Of a stretch of 64,000 nucleotides of DNA, positions 17,976 to 27,596 are shown piece by piece (within the stretch, counting starts at the first letter, position 1; each line of letters begins with the position of its first letter). This DNA is from Planctomycetota bacterium (GTDB lineage: Bacteria; Planctomycetota; UBA1135; GCA-002748355), in contig JACKHW010000013.1 of the NCBI GenBank assembly GCA_020638795.1, forward strand, positions 1 through 64,000, written 5' to 3'. The position numbers were made by a program, and so were the translations under genes. The notes under the pieces were generated by a model. That model did not search any database, was not told where the DNA came from, and saw nothing but the letters and a program-made list of their open reading frames with translations.

Positions 17976-19787
17976 ATGAGCGCGACGACTCCGAGATCTC
18001 GGCTACTGGCCGCGACGTTGAGCTGCTCCATCGGCTTCGGGATCGTCAGCGCCAGCATCATCGGGCTCATCCACGAGTCGGAGTCGGATTCTCGCCGGGT
18101 CGCGGACTTGCGCGCCGCTGCAGAACGAGGCGAGGCCTTCGTGGATCGATCTCTCGAAGAACTCGAGAATCGCGCTCGCATCGCGACCACGATCGTGCGG
18201 CATCGATCCGACCGGGGGGCGAGCTTCGCGATGCACGAACTGCGCGCCAACATGCCTGGCGTTTGGATCTTGCTCGCAGGTGCTCAGGGCGTGCCCGCTG
18301 CGTCGTCGAGAGAGCAATCCGCGCCGCTCAACATCATGGGATTCGACGGCGCGCGCGCGGCGTACCAAGGTCGTCTCGGGCGCGGGCTGTGGGTCTTCCC
18401 CGACTCGGCGTGGTTGATCGCGGCAGCGCCGATCACGGAGGATGGCAACGTCTCGGGTGTCGTCGTCATCGGGCGCCGCGTGGATGAGAGCTATGCACGA
18501 GACCTCGAGCGTGTTGCCGGTATGAGCGTGTGGCTCTCGGTCGGACAGCTCGTGTTCGCGTCGGATGTGGGGAGATCCGACGTGCAATCGTCGGTCGTCG
18601 CCAAGATCGGCAGTAGTGATCTCCGCGATGCGTCGCAGTCCGCGTCATCGATCTACGAATTGGAAGATCGCTCTCTTGTTCTGGCAGCGGGTTTCGTCGG
18701 AGCTGGGGGGAGAGCCGGCTATTGCCTCGTGAGCAGTGACTCCGTGCTCGTGTTGCCGTGGTGGCGGTTCGCGTTCTTGGGGGTCCTCGGAGTCGTTGCA
18801 GGACTGGTCAACTGGCACCGATTCGCCGGCGGTCTGATTCGCTTCCTCGATCGACTCGTCTATGGCCTGACGGAGGCCGGCGAAGGACGGCTCGATGCCG
18901 AGTTCGACATGGTCGAGGAGAAGGCGCTCGTCGAAGTGACGTCGTCCTACAAGCGCATGCAACGCGAGCTGCGTCGACGCCTCGATGGATTGACACGCGC
19001 TGCCGTACGCAACGAAGAAGCCATGCAGGCCAAGGACAAGTTCTTGGCATCGATCAGTCACGAACTCCGGACTCCGCTGACCTCGGTTTGCGCCTACGCC
19101 GAATTGCTCCTGCAATTCTCGGGGGAATCACGCAGTGACGAGGAGAACGAGTTCTTGCGAATCATCCAAGGTGAGTCACAGCGGTTGACTCGACTGATCG
19201 ACGACGTGCTCGACCTCACGAAGATCGAAGCGAGTACGCTGACCTGGAACATCACGGACTTCGACCTCGCGGACGTCGTTCGCGAGGTCATCGACAGTTA
19301 CGCGAGCAAGATCGTGTTCAAGTCGATCAAGGTCGAGTTCACGACGGATTCCGATGCCTGCCCATACCGTGGTGACAAGCGTCGTATCGCGCAAGCGATC
19401 GGGGAACTCCTCGACAACGCCATCAAGTTCTCGCCGGTGCGCGGTCGCGTCCGAGTCGAACTCACGCAGCGACTCACGATGCTCGAACTCCGTGTCACGG
19501 ATTCGGGACCGGGTATTGACGACGATCGCGAAAAGGAGGCGATCTTCGAGAAGTTCTATCAGCGCGGCGAGGTGCTGACGGATCGACCTGATGGGACGGG
19601 GCTCGGGCTTGCGCTCACGCGCGGAATCGTCGACGCGCACGCCGGCACGGTCCACTGCGAGGACTCCGTGGGCGGCGGTGCGTGTTTCGTGATGCGAATC
19701 GCGAAAGCCGGCGAATGTCATCGAGTCGTCGACGAGGCGACGGATACGGAGAGTGCTCTCGTCGAAGCCTTCGCTCACTGGGGTTGA
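17976..19787 (+). CDS. Membrane sensor histidine kinase (orphan)
   Basis: A 603-residue two-component sensor. Membrane segment about 12-32, extracytoplasmic sensor region about 33-255 that looks CHASE4- or PAS-like, second membrane segment about 260-282, a HAMP-like linker (FLDRLVYGLTEAGEGRLDAEF), then the HisKA dimerisation helix with the phospho-acceptor His362 in FLASISHELRTPLTS. The ATPase domain carries N-box LLDNAIKFSP, G1 DSGPGI, F-box EKFYQ and G2 GTGLGLAL. No response regulator is in the window, so its partner is encoded elsewhere. Its TGA overlaps the ATG of the following lipoprotein gene (TGATG), which suggests coupled translation and perhaps a shared process. Confidence 0.9.
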   Translation: MSATTPRSRLLAATLSCSIGFGIVSASIIGLIHESESDSRRVADLRAAAERGEAFVDRSLEELENRARIATTIVRHRSDRGASFAMHELRANMPGVWILLAGAQGVPAASSREQSAPLNIMGFDGARAAYQGRLGRGLWVFPDSAWLIAAAPITEDGNVSGVVVIGRRVDESYARDLERVAGMSVWLSVGQLVFASDVGRSDVQSSVVAKIGSSDLRDASQSASSIYELEDRSLVLAAGFVGAGGRAGYCLVSSDSVLVLPWWRFAFLGVLGVVAGLVNWHRFAGGLIRFLDRLVYGLTEAGEGRLDAEFDMVEEKALVEVTSSYKRMQRELRRRLDGLTRAAVRNEEAMQAKDKFLASISHELRTPLTSVCAYAELLLQFSGESRSDEENEFLRIIQGESQRLTRLIDDVLDLTKIEASTLTWNITDFDLADVVREVIDSYASKIVFKSIKVEFTTDSDACPYRGDKRRIAQAIGELLDNAIKFSPVRGRVRVELTQRLTMLELRVTDSGPGIDDDREKEAIFEKFYQRGEVLTDRPDGTGLGLALTRGIVDAHAGTVHCEDSVGGGACFVMRIAKAGECHRVVDEATDTESALVEAFAHWG

Positions 19788-20833
19788 TGGGTATCATGAT
19801 TCGGATGCGAAGCTCGATCACCGCCGCCTTCTGCTCGCTCTTGCTCCTGGCTTGTGACGAGGTGTCACCAGACACGGTCCTCGCACAGGATGGTCATCGG
19901 TCCAGCACGGAGCAGGACACACAGGACTCCAAGAAGTCGGACGCTGCGCCAGAAGAGGGAGTGGACGAAGCCAAGCGCTTCATGCGTTGGCAGGGCGAGC
20001 ACGAAACCGAAGGTCGATATCAAACGTCGATCGCGCACTACACGGACGCCGCCGGTCGTAAAGTCGACCTCGTCGCGGTCGTGCACATCGGCGACGCCGG
20101 CTACTACGCAGATCTCGAGAAGCGCTTTCGCTCCTACGACGCCGTGCTCTACGAACTCGTCGCTCCCAAGGGAACGCGGCCTTCGCAACGCGACGAGTCC
20201 AGGCCGAGCATCATCACGCGGATCCAGCGCCTGATGAAGGACTCCCTCGGGCTCGTATTCCAGCTCGACGCGATCGACTACGACGCGAAGAACTTCGTGC
20301 ACGCGGACCTGAGCCCAAAGCAGTTCCTCGAGAAGCAAGAGGAACGCGGCGAGTCGATGGTCACCCTGATGATCCGCATGATGCTCGCAGGTATGCAGAA
20401 CCAGAAGGACGCACCGCCGATCACGTCTTTCCACATCCTCGCTGGGATGAACGACCCGAACTACCTCAAATTCTTGTTCGCGCAACAGCTCGAACAGGTC
20501 GAGAACCTCCTCGCCGCGCTGGGTGGTTCGAATGGCGAGAAGTCGACGATCATAGGAGACCGCAATGCGGCCGCGATCGCCGTGCTCGAAGAGCAGCTCG
20601 ACGAGGGCGCGAAGTCCGTCGCGATCTTCTATGGCGCCGCCCACATGCCGGACATGGAGAAGCGCGTGCGCGCGCTCGGGTTCGAGGCCGCTGGAGTCGA
20701 GTGGCTGACCGCGTGGAACGTGATGCTCACGGACGAAGAGCGTGCAAAGCGCGAGAAGCTCGAAGCCGAGAAGGCCGCGCGCCGCGAGGAGATCCTCGAG
20801 CGGCGTCGCAAGCGCGCCGAAGCGAAGAAGTAG
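19787..20833 (+). CDS. TraB/TIKI-superfamily lipoprotein
   Basis: A 348-residue protein coupled to the histidine kinase by a TGATG overlap. The N-terminus is a lipoprotein signal with lipobox LLLLAC-D. The body has the two TIKI/TraB/GumN landmarks: LVAVVHIGDAGYYADLEKRF followed by VLYELVAPKG, and the late AIFYGAAHMPDMEKRV. IGDRNAAAIAVLEEQL precedes the second. The acidic and histidine positions are those proposed for metal-dependent proteolysis in TIKI proteins, but activity is unproven for bacterial members. The C-terminus is a long charged helix rich in Arg, Lys and Glu. An alternative start, ATG 19796, gives the same lipobox. Confidence 0.75.
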   Translation: MGIMIRMRSSITAAFCSLLLLACDEVSPDTVLAQDGHRSSTEQDTQDSKKSDAAPEEGVDEAKRFMRWQGEHETEGRYQTSIAHYTDAAGRKVDLVAVVHIGDAGYYADLEKRFRSYDAVLYELVAPKGTRPSQRDESRPSIITRIQRLMKDSLGLVFQLDAIDYDAKNFVHADLSPKQFLEKQEERGESMVTLMIRMMLAGMQNQKDAPPITSFHILAGMNDPNYLKFLFAQQLEQVENLLAALGGSNGEKSTIIGDRNAAAIAVLEEQLDEGAKSVAIFYGAAHMPDMEKRVRALGFEAAGVEWLTAWNVMLTDEERAKREKLEAEKAARREEILERRRKRAEAKK

Positions 20834-20859
20834 GCTTCGACTGCTCGCCGACGATCAGC

Positions 20860-23247
20860 TCAGCGATACGACGGGCCGAGGTCGTCGACCCAATAGGTGA
20901 TCACCTGGTAGGGGCGTTGGCCGCGCATCGTCGCTCCGTCGCCGTCCGCGCCGTGGCGGTAGACGAGGAGGCCGAAGCTGTAGCGCCAATCGGACCACTG
21001 CGAAGTGTTCTCGATATCGCCGACGGTGCCTTCGTAGGTCGTGCCGGTCTCGAGCGTGACGCCGTAGACGGCTTCCGACTCGAGGCCGAAGCTACCGCCG
21101 ATCGTCGCGCCGCCGATCTTGACCTCGGCTTCCCAGTCGATCGAGAAGCTCCGGGACTTCTCGCTCGAGTTCGCCGTCGTCACGCTGACCGACGTACTGT
21201 TCGTGCCGCCGCGCACCGCGCCGACTTCGAGTCCTTCGTCGACCCAACCGAAGGTCTGTGTGAGCTTGGTCGAGGCATCGGCTTTGCGAATGTAGGACTT
21301 CGGGTCCCCGACCGTGTGCGAGAGAACCGTATCGTCGATGCGCGCCTTGGCGGCGACGTTTTGGTTGTAGAAGTCGACGGTCCACTTGTAGATCTTCGTC
21401 GCGACCGGGTCGTTGAGCGTGATCTTGGAGCCGACGAGGTTCGCGTCCTCGGCACTCACGATCTCGTACTCGTAGCACTGGTAGAGCGTGCCCTGGAAGA
21501 TGATCGTGTCGTTGTCGTAGCTGCCGCTGAACGTCTTGGTCCACGTGACCTTGCGCGAATTGGTGAGCGTCTTCTTCATCGAAGTCGCGATCGTCTGCTT
21601 GGCAGATGCACCGAAGACACCGAAGACATCCTCGGCCTCGAAGCCGACAGAGAAGGACGCCGTCCAGCCAGTCGTGACGCCGTGCGAGCGTTCCTGCGAT
21701 TGTTCGGTTCCGTAGGCGGTCTGCGAGTTGTCGAAGTTCTGCGCGACGCCTTGCTTCGTCGGCGGTGCCGCCATGACGACGATCGGCATCGGGTCGGGGA
21801 GGTCGAGCCACTTCTTGCCCGTGCTGCGCAGCACGAGGTTCTCGCGATCGAAGTCGCCGACCGCGAGGGTCGTCCAGCTCGTGCCCTTGTCGATCGCGTC
21901 CGCGTTGAGGCTGCGATACTCGAACGTGAACTTGCCGTCGTTGAGGACGAACGGGGTCAGGATGCACGAGTGGGCGTAGTAGTTGCCGGAGGTCGACGTG
22001 TAGACGCTCTGCATCGCGACTTCTTCTCGACCGTCCGCGTCCCCGTCGAACGTCGCGAGCCGCACGTGAACCGGATTGCTCAGGATGTGCCGCACGAAAA
22101 CCTTGCTCACGCGCGGTCCCGCGTCGGCCTTCGGGGCGGCATGCGCGAACGTGTTGTAGTAATACGAACCGGACCAGTAGCGGATCGCCGCCGCGACTTC
22201 GTCCACGCCGTCACGGTTGGTATCGACGGCAACGGCGTCGTAGACGCTGCGCGCACCGACGAGGACTTCCATCGATTCGAACTCGACGGGCTTGCCATCG
22301 ACGAAGTCGTAGAACTTGACGTAGCTGCGGTAGTTGCCCGAGATGTAGCCATACGTGACGAGGCCGAACTCGAGATCGCCGTCGTCATCGAAGTTGCCGG
22401 CAACCGCCGCCTCGCCGTAGCGATCGACGTCGGTCCATTCGTAGCGAATCGCGAAGTCCTTGCCCGCACCTTCGAGAACCGCAACCTGCGCGCTCGATGC
22501 CTGGCGATTGAAGAGCATGAGCTCCGACGTTCCGTCGCCGTTCGCGTCGAACGGCACGACGTCGAGCTTCCAGGACCCTGCGATGTCGATGTTGCGGAGC
22601 AGCTTGTTGCCCGCGGCTTCGTCGTCGTAGATGCGGACGAAGCCTCCGTAGGCCGACAGGAACGTCGCGCTGAGGACGATTTCGTCGATCGTGTCACCGT
22701 CGACATCGATGAGCTTCACGTCGATGTCGCGATACCCGAGGTTGGTACCGGGGATCGTGAAGCGGTTGCGGCTCGACCACTGGCCACTGGTGTCCGACGT
22801 GAGCGTGACCGCTTCGAGGTCGGTCCCCGTCTGCCCGATGACAACGACTTCATCGCCGCGAACATCGTCGGTCGCTCCAGCAGCGCTCGCACGCGCGGCG
22901 AAGCCGGCTGGCAGGACGGATGTGCTGAAGAGGCTGAGGGGACGGCTCGCATTGGTTGTGTCGTCGAAGGCGAGTCCCCATGGAGTCTTGCCGTCGCCGC
23001 CGGCGAAGACCGCCATTTCTTCCTGTCGCGTCGCACGGAAGATGGCCGTCTGGAGTGGCTGGAACTCGGCAGCGTATGGGTCCTGGTACGAGAAGGCATC
23101 CTTGTCGTAGCTGCCCTGATTGACGTCCGAGGTGGTACCGCCGCCGCCTCCACCGCCGCCGCCACAGGCCGTCATGCCAAGGAGAACTGCCGTTGCGAGA
23201 GCGCGAAGGCATCCGGAGGGAAGTCGATTCTGGATCGTGATGTTCAT
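20860..23247 (-). CDS. FG-GAP-repeat lipoprotein with aerolysin-like C-terminal half
   Basis: A 795-residue lipoprotein from the ATG at 23247; the lipobox LLGMTAC ends at Cys28 and is followed by nine glycines. Residues about 60-470 contain FG-GAP/VCBS-type repeats with calcium loops (DVDGDTIDE, DANGDGTSE, DDDGDLEFG, DTNRDGVDE). From about 500 on the pattern changes to long amphipathic beta stretches rich in Ser, Thr, Gly and Lys, such as TKTFSGSYDNDTIIF and SVSVTTANSSEKSRSFSIDW, then GGSFGLESEAVYGVTLETG. This alternating pattern is that of aerolysin/ETX-MTX2-like pore-forming proteins; assignment rests on pattern only. It lies downstream of the Ser/Thr kinase on the same strand, 76 bases away. 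A start at 23274 is possible. Confidence 0.75.
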   Translation of the reverse strand: MNITIQNRLPSGCLRALATAVLLGMTACGGGGGGGGGTTSDVNQGSYDKDAFSYQDPYAAEFQPLQTAIFRATRQEEMAVFAGGDGKTPWGLAFDDTTNASRPLSLFSTSVLPAGFAARASAAGATDDVRGDEVVVIGQTGTDLEAVTLTSDTSGQWSSRNRFTIPGTNLGYRDIDVKLIDVDGDTIDEIVLSATFLSAYGGFVRIYDDEAAGNKLLRNIDIAGSWKLDVVPFDANGDGTSELMLFNRQASSAQVAVLEGAGKDFAIRYEWTDVDRYGEAAVAGNFDDDGDLEFGLVTYGYISGNYRSYVKFYDFVDGKPVEFESMEVLVGARSVYDAVAVDTNRDGVDEVAAAIRYWSGSYYYNTFAHAAPKADAGPRVSKVFVRHILSNPVHVRLATFDGDADGREEVAMQSVYTSTSGNYYAHSCILTPFVLNDGKFTFEYRSLNADAIDKGTSWTTLAVGDFDRENLVLRSTGKKWLDLPDPMPIVVMAAPPTKQGVAQNFDNSQTAYGTEQSQERSHGVTTGWTASFSVGFEAEDVFGVFGASAKQTIATSMKKTLTNSRKVTWTKTFSGSYDNDTIIFQGTLYQCYEYEIVSAEDANLVGSKITLNDPVATKIYKWTVDFYNQNVAAKARIDDTVLSHTVGDPKSYIRKADASTKLTQTFGWVDEGLEVGAVRGGTNSTSVSVTTANSSEKSRSFSIDWEAEVKIGGATIGGSFGLESEAVYGVTLETGTTYEGTVGDIENTSQWSDWRYSFGLLVYRHGADGDGATMRGQRPYQVITYWVDDLGPSYR

Positions 23248-23323
23248 GGTTCGGTTCAAGGGGATCAGTTTCATCCCCAAGAGGGGCGCCCCTCGAGCGG
23301 AGCGCACAGCGAACCATGAAGAA

Positions 23324-26026
23324 TCAGCGATTCAGCTCGGCTTCGAGCGCAGTCGCGGTGGCATCGAACGAAGCGCGCTCCTCGGCATTCTCGGGCGCAT
23401 GGGCTCGCGCCCGTTCGAGGGTCGCCTTGGCGGCAACCGGGTCCCCGTTGGCGGCCTCCGCCCGAGCGAGCACGAGCATGAGGTCCCCCGAGGTCTTGAA
23501 GAGCATGTTCGACCGCCGTGCGGCCTTCAGCGCGAGGTCCAAGTCGGCGGCGCTAGGTGACTCGAGGTCGAGCAGGTACCGCGCGAGTTCCATCTGGGCC
23601 CACGCTCCTCCCGGATTCACTTCTGCCCATCGCATGTACTCGGCACGACGTCGCGCTTCGTCTCCGACCAAACGTGTGAGGTTGACGATGCCCCGATGCG
23701 CTTCTTCGTAGTAGCGATTGATCGTGGTCGTGTGCTCGAGGAGTTCGAGAGCTTCGAGCCGAGCTGCGCGGACGGCCTGTGGGTCGTTCTTGTCGACGGC
23801 ACGCTCCAGGGCGATCGCGAGAGCGACACGCGCGGTCGAGTTGCCGGGCTCGTATTCGATTGCGCGCCGACCGAACTCGACAGCCGTCTCGAATTCGCCT
23901 TTGCGCGTGTACTGATCGCAGCACAGCTCCAAGAACTCGGCGTTGTCAGGAGCGAGCTTCAGCGCACGCTCGCACAGCGCCAGGGCCTCGTCGTGTTTCT
24001 TCTCACTGGCTGCGAGGTTGGCGAGTCCGGAGTAAGCGAGGATGGTCGTATCGTCGAGTTCGAGCGACTTTTCGTATGCGGCGCGTGCAGCAGGCTTGTC
24101 GATACGAAACAGCGTCATCCCGATGACGGCATACGCGATGTTCGACTCTGGCCACAGCACCTCGAGGGTCGCGGAGATCTCGCGGATACGCTGTTCGTCA
24201 CGCGTGCGTGAGAGCATCGTCGCGAGCATCATGTAGTGCAGGAGGCGAGCGCGGTGAGAGCGCTCGACGGCCCGACGATAGTGCTCCGACGCTCGATCCA
24301 CGGTTCCCGGTATTCGCGCTGTGGTCGCGCCGGGTGTCGCCAGACAGCCAGCAATGAAACACTCCTCTGCAGTGCGTGGTTCGGCGATCTGCGCCAAGAG
24401 TTCGCGCGCCTCGTCGTGTCGATTCTGCAGCCAGAGGATCACGACATTGAGCCGCTGGAACGTGTAGTTCTGCGAATTGGCTTCGAGTGCTCGTGCGCAT
24501 CTCGCAAAGTCGCGCTCACGATCGATGTCGAGGAACGCGAGCAGAGCCACGAAGGCATATTCGTTGTACGGATCGACTTCGAGGACCTTGTCGAAGTGCT
24601 CCGCTGCTCTGTGCGGTCGTCGTGCGAAATACTCGACGAATCCCGCCTCGAGTTCACGTTCGATCGTGTTCGCGCGTGCGACTTCGCGACCGAGCTCCCG
24701 CTCTGCGCGCGTCATCCACAGATAGAGACTCAAGGCGACGACCGAGACACCGGCGATCATTGCCGCCGTCTCGAGAGGGCGACGGCGTACGGTTCGAGCG
24801 AGGCGTTCGAAGGTCGACGGACGCCTCGCGGACACGGGCCTGTACTCACGAAACGCCCTGAGATCCGCGAGCAAATCGTGCGCGCTCGCATAGCGTTTGG
24901 CTGGGTCCTTCTCGAGGCACTTGAGCAGGATCGCCGCGAGGTCCCGCGGGATCCGACCCGACTTGGAGGGGTCGACCGGATCGCGACGACGAATCGCTTC
25001 GAGCACCTCGTGCGTCGTCTTGCCCTCGAAGGGGCGCTCCTTGGTCAAGAGCTCGTAACCCGTCGCTCCGAGCGAGAAGACATCGCTCGGTGGACCGAGT
25101 TCTGCTCCTCGTGCCTGTTCTGGCGAGACATAGTGCGGTGTACCCGCGAACTCACCCGTCATCGTCATCGAGGGAAGTCCGAACTCGCGAGCGAGCCCGA
25201 AGTCCGTGAGGACGACGCTACCGTCGGGACGCAGAATCAGGTTGGACGGCTTGATGTCGCGATGGACGACACCGTGCTCGTGGGCATGCGCGACCGCATC
25301 GCAGATCTGGATCAGGATATCGACGAGTGTCTCGGTGTAGCCGTCTTTCCAGCGTGAATGCGTCGTCGCTGAGCCGCGTGTCGTCGTGCGCGACGCGGTC
25401 TTCGAAGTCGAGCCCGGATTCGTGGCCTCGCGCGAAACCTCGTGCCCTGCAAGGGCCATCGTCCTCACGAGATCCGCGAGTTCTGCACCCGAACCCGGAT
25501 CACCATCGGTGCGAATGCGATGCAAGAGCCGATGCATGGGCACGCCCTCGATCAACTCCATCGCGTAATACGGCACGTCGTCCTGCGTCCCGACCGCGAG
25601 TACGCGAACGATGTTGTCGTGCTTGATGCGTGCCGCTGTAGACGCTTCGCGCTTGAAGCGAGCAATCGCTCGTGGTTCCTGGGCGAACGCGCCAGGCAGT
25701 ACTTTGAGCGCTACGTGACGGCCGAGTGAAGGCTCGGCGGCTTCGTAGACGACTCCCATGCCACCACGACCGATCTCGCGAATCAGACGGTAGGCACCGA
25801 ACAAGCGCTCGCCGTCAGAAGCCTGCTCGCGGCTGACTTCGGGGTCATGTGGGTCCTCGGACGAATTCGTCAAGTCGTCGACGAGCGGCTGCAGGAGATC
25901 GCGCAGCTCTTTATGGGCTTCGAGGAACTGTGCCCGGTCTTCGCGCTCCGGTCGTTGTTTCCACGCCAAGAAGAGCTCGAGCGCTTCCTGCATCCGCGCC
26001 AGACCGCCTTGTTCTCGCTGAGTCAT
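23324..26026 (-). CDS. Serine/threonine protein kinase with membrane anchor and TPR-like repeats
   Basis: About 900 residues from the ATG at 26026; a GTG at 26062 is also in frame. A short acidic N-terminal helix region is followed by a PknB-type kinase: glycine loop GRGGMGVVYEAAE, catalytic lysine in HVALKVLPG, active-site HRDIKPSNLI, DFGLAREFG and the SPEQ activation-segment end. All key residues are present. The kinase is unusual in a 40-residue low-complexity Ser/Thr/Arg insert before the catalytic loop. One membrane helix (AAMIAGVSVVALSLYLW) separates the cytoplasmic kinase from about 470 residues of TPR-like helices on the outer side. The gene follows an ECF sigma factor by 72 bases. 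In Planctomycetota such pairs are common, and the kinase may control that sigma factor. Confidence 0.9.
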   Translation of the reverse strand: MTQREQGGLARMQEALELFLAWKQRPEREDRAQFLEAHKELRDLLQPLVDDLTNSSEDPHDPEVSREQASDGERLFGAYRLIREIGRGGMGVVYEAAEPSLGRHVALKVLPGAFAQEPRAIARFKREASTAARIKHDNIVRVLAVGTQDDVPYYAMELIEGVPMHRLLHRIRTDGDPGSGAELADLVRTMALAGHEVSREATNPGSTSKTASRTTTRGSATTHSRWKDGYTETLVDILIQICDAVAHAHEHGVVHRDIKPSNLILRPDGSVVLTDFGLAREFGLPSMTMTGEFAGTPHYVSPEQARGAELGPPSDVFSLGATGYELLTKERPFEGKTTHEVLEAIRRRDPVDPSKSGRIPRDLAAILLKCLEKDPAKRYASAHDLLADLRAFREYRPVSARRPSTFERLARTVRRRPLETAAMIAGVSVVALSLYLWMTRAERELGREVARANTIERELEAGFVEYFARRPHRAAEHFDKVLEVDPYNEYAFVALLAFLDIDRERDFARCARALEANSQNYTFQRLNVVILWLQNRHDEARELLAQIAEPRTAEECFIAGCLATPGATTARIPGTVDRASEHYRRAVERSHRARLLHYMMLATMLSRTRDEQRIREISATLEVLWPESNIAYAVIGMTLFRIDKPAARAAYEKSLELDDTTILAYSGLANLAASEKKHDEALALCERALKLAPDNAEFLELCCDQYTRKGEFETAVEFGRRAIEYEPGNSTARVALAIALERAVDKNDPQAVRAARLEALELLEHTTTINRYYEEAHRGIVNLTRLVGDEARRRAEYMRWAEVNPGGAWAQMELARYLLDLESPSAADLDLALKAARRSNMLFKTSGDLMLVLARAEAANGDPVAAKATLERARAHAPENAEERASFDATATALEAELNR

Positions 26027-26098
26027 CGCACGATGGAGGGGAAGTCGAGGGCCGGACCGCACGCGTCTGGCAAAGAAAACGAAAGAAGCCGAACTCCG

Positions 26099-26728
26099 TC
26101 AGGAACCGTTCTGGAGTGCGCGGTCGATCGCGCCGGTTTCGAGTTGCTCGACTTTTCGCGCCAGCTTGGGCAGAGCGCGATTGAAGCGCATCCGAGCGGT
26201 GTTCTCGCTGATCCCGAGGCGCTCGCCGACCTCGACGAAGCTGAGCTCCTTCCACTGGCGCAACAGCAGGATATCCCGGTCTTCTCGGTCGAGGAGCTCG
26301 AGCGCCAGGCGAACGCACGCTTCGCGTTCGTTGCGATCGAGGGCTTGAGACGGCCTCGTGACGGAGCGTGCAGCGGGATCCAGGTCGATGCGGGTTTGTG
26401 CTGGCAGTGGCTTCTCGCGTGCGAGTTCGCGGCGTAGGGCATTGTGGAAGTCATGCTGCCCGCGGATCACGTTTTCGATGATGCGAACCATCAGGCCGCG
26501 GAACTGGTCGCGATCGGACATCAAGAAGCGCGGCCCGTATCGCAGCACTTCGAGCATGGCTTCTTGAACGATGTCCTCGTCGTCGATGCGTCGCCGTAAC
26601 GCATCACCGCAACGCTCCTCGACGCGCTTGCGGATCCACGGCAAATCACGTTCGAGAATCCTGCCGAGCGCGTCTTCATCGCCGGAGTGCCAGCGCTCCA
26701 GGAGTTGATAGGTGTGCTCGTCGTTCAC
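26099..26728 (-). CDS. ECF-type RNA polymerase sigma factor
   Basis: A 209-residue sigma-70 family protein. Region 2 spans about 10-90 with IDDEDIVQEAMLEVLRYGP and FRGLMVRIIENVIRGQHDF. Region 4 is at about 140-195 with LELLDREDRDILLLRQWKEL and the helix-turn-helix SFVEVGERLGISENTARMRF. There is no region 1.1 or 3, as expected for ECF factors. The gene precedes the Ser/Thr kinase and the lipoprotein on the same strand and no anti-sigma factor is seen, so kinase-based control is plausible. The start ATG at 26728 matches the family N-terminus. Confidence 0.9.
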   Translation of the reverse strand: MNDEHTYQLLERWHSGDEDALGRILERDLPWIRKRVEERCGDALRRRIDDEDIVQEAMLEVLRYGPRFLMSDRDQFRGLMVRIIENVIRGQHDFHNALRRELAREKPLPAQTRIDLDPAARSVTRPSQALDRNEREACVRLALELLDREDRDILLLRQWKELSFVEVGERLGISENTARMRFNRALPKLARKVEQLETGAIDRALQNGS

Positions 26729-26797
26729 GTGCGATCCAACCGGTCTTCGAAGGATACACCGCTGACATGGGGTGCGCGCCTTCGCCGGGCTGCGAGT

Positions 26798-27580
26798 TCA
26801 GATATCGCTCGAGCTGACGAAGGACCAGTCATCCCAAGGGCAGTTGCGCGCCAGCACCGATGCTGTCGCGGGCTCGAATCCTAGGGCACGGAGCCGAGTG
26901 ACGAACGTGTGGGAATCGGGGAGGCAGATCATGTGCACGTGGCCCGGCCGCGGGCCCCCGGCGTCGCCTCGCGAGCCGGAGCCCCGTCGGAGGTGCAGGA
27001 GTGGCATTGGTCTCCCCGTGCGCTCGAGCACGATGTCCTTGCGTCCGGCATGGTCGATCCAGAGGACTTTTCCGAGTGCACGGATGCACTCGGCTTCGAT
27101 TCTCGTGATTGCATCGAAATCGAGTGAGAAGAGCGCGAGCCTCGCAGCGACTTCGACATCGGGCAGCGATGCGAGTGCGTGCGCGACTCGATTCGGTCCC
27201 GAGTGCGGGTCCATCGACACGCCGTAGGCGCAGCTGTTCCTGCTCGTTTCGTCGTACGCGCGCAGGAGCCTCCGACTCGTGATGCCTTGTTTGCGATCGG
27301 CTACGACCTTGAGGTCGCCGAGGTAGTCGGCGACATGAGATCGGCCGTGGATCTCGAGTTCGCGTCGCACGGCGACGAGGACGCCGACGAGTCGCTCGTC
27401 GTCCATCGCGACGAAGAGTCGTGGTACACCGAGTATCTCGAAGAACGCCAGGTACCGGGTACCGTGATCGATCCGGAAGTAGTCGTCACCGAGTGGGTAA
27501 CGGAACTGCCGTTCGAAGGCCGTGAGTTCTCCGTTCCACTCGCGAGTCTCCGACGGCTCGAGTGAATCGATGCGGATCAC
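26798..27580 (-). CDS. GNAT-like N-acetyltransferase, third gene of the DUF3419 unit
   Basis: A 260-residue protein. The GTG at 27580 is chosen because a GGAGG lies nine bases before it and the longer frame to 27736 runs into the preceding gene; translation then begins VIRIDSLEPSETREW. The fold is GNAT-like: FVAMDDERLVGVLVAVRRE (strand with substrate loop), YLGDLKVVADRKQGITSRRL (strand 4 with the acetyl-CoA loop region), then later helices. The coenzyme-A loop is divergent from the classic Q/R-x-x-G-x-G/A. It starts 17 bases after the diiron enzyme stop, so it is almost certainly co-translated. Likely acylates an amine, perhaps a pathway product. Confidence 0.65.
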   Translation of the reverse strand: MIRIDSLEPSETREWNGELTAFERQFRYPLGDDYFRIDHGTRYLAFFEILGVPRLFVAMDDERLVGVLVAVRRELEIHGRSHVADYLGDLKVVADRKQGITSRRLLRAYDETSRNSCAYGVSMDPHSGPNRVAHALASLPDVEVAARLALFSLDFDAITRIEAECIRALGKVLWIDHAGRKDIVLERTGRPMPLLHLRRGSGSRGDAGGPRPGHVHMICLPDSHTFVTRLRALGFEPATASVLARNCPWDDWSFVSSSDI

Positions 27581-27596
27581 GGACAGTGACCTCCGA

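Noticed and set aside
23110..23165. GC-rich simple repeat, possible structural element
   Set aside because: It encodes the poly-glycine linker of the lipoprotein; no independent role is needed.
20860..23300. Long open frame on the plus strand opposite the lipoprotein gene (about 870 codons)
   Set aside because: It lies exactly opposite a convincing lipoprotein and its product is rich in Arg, Asp, Val and Ala with no family features; antisense open frames arise from GC-rich codon bias.
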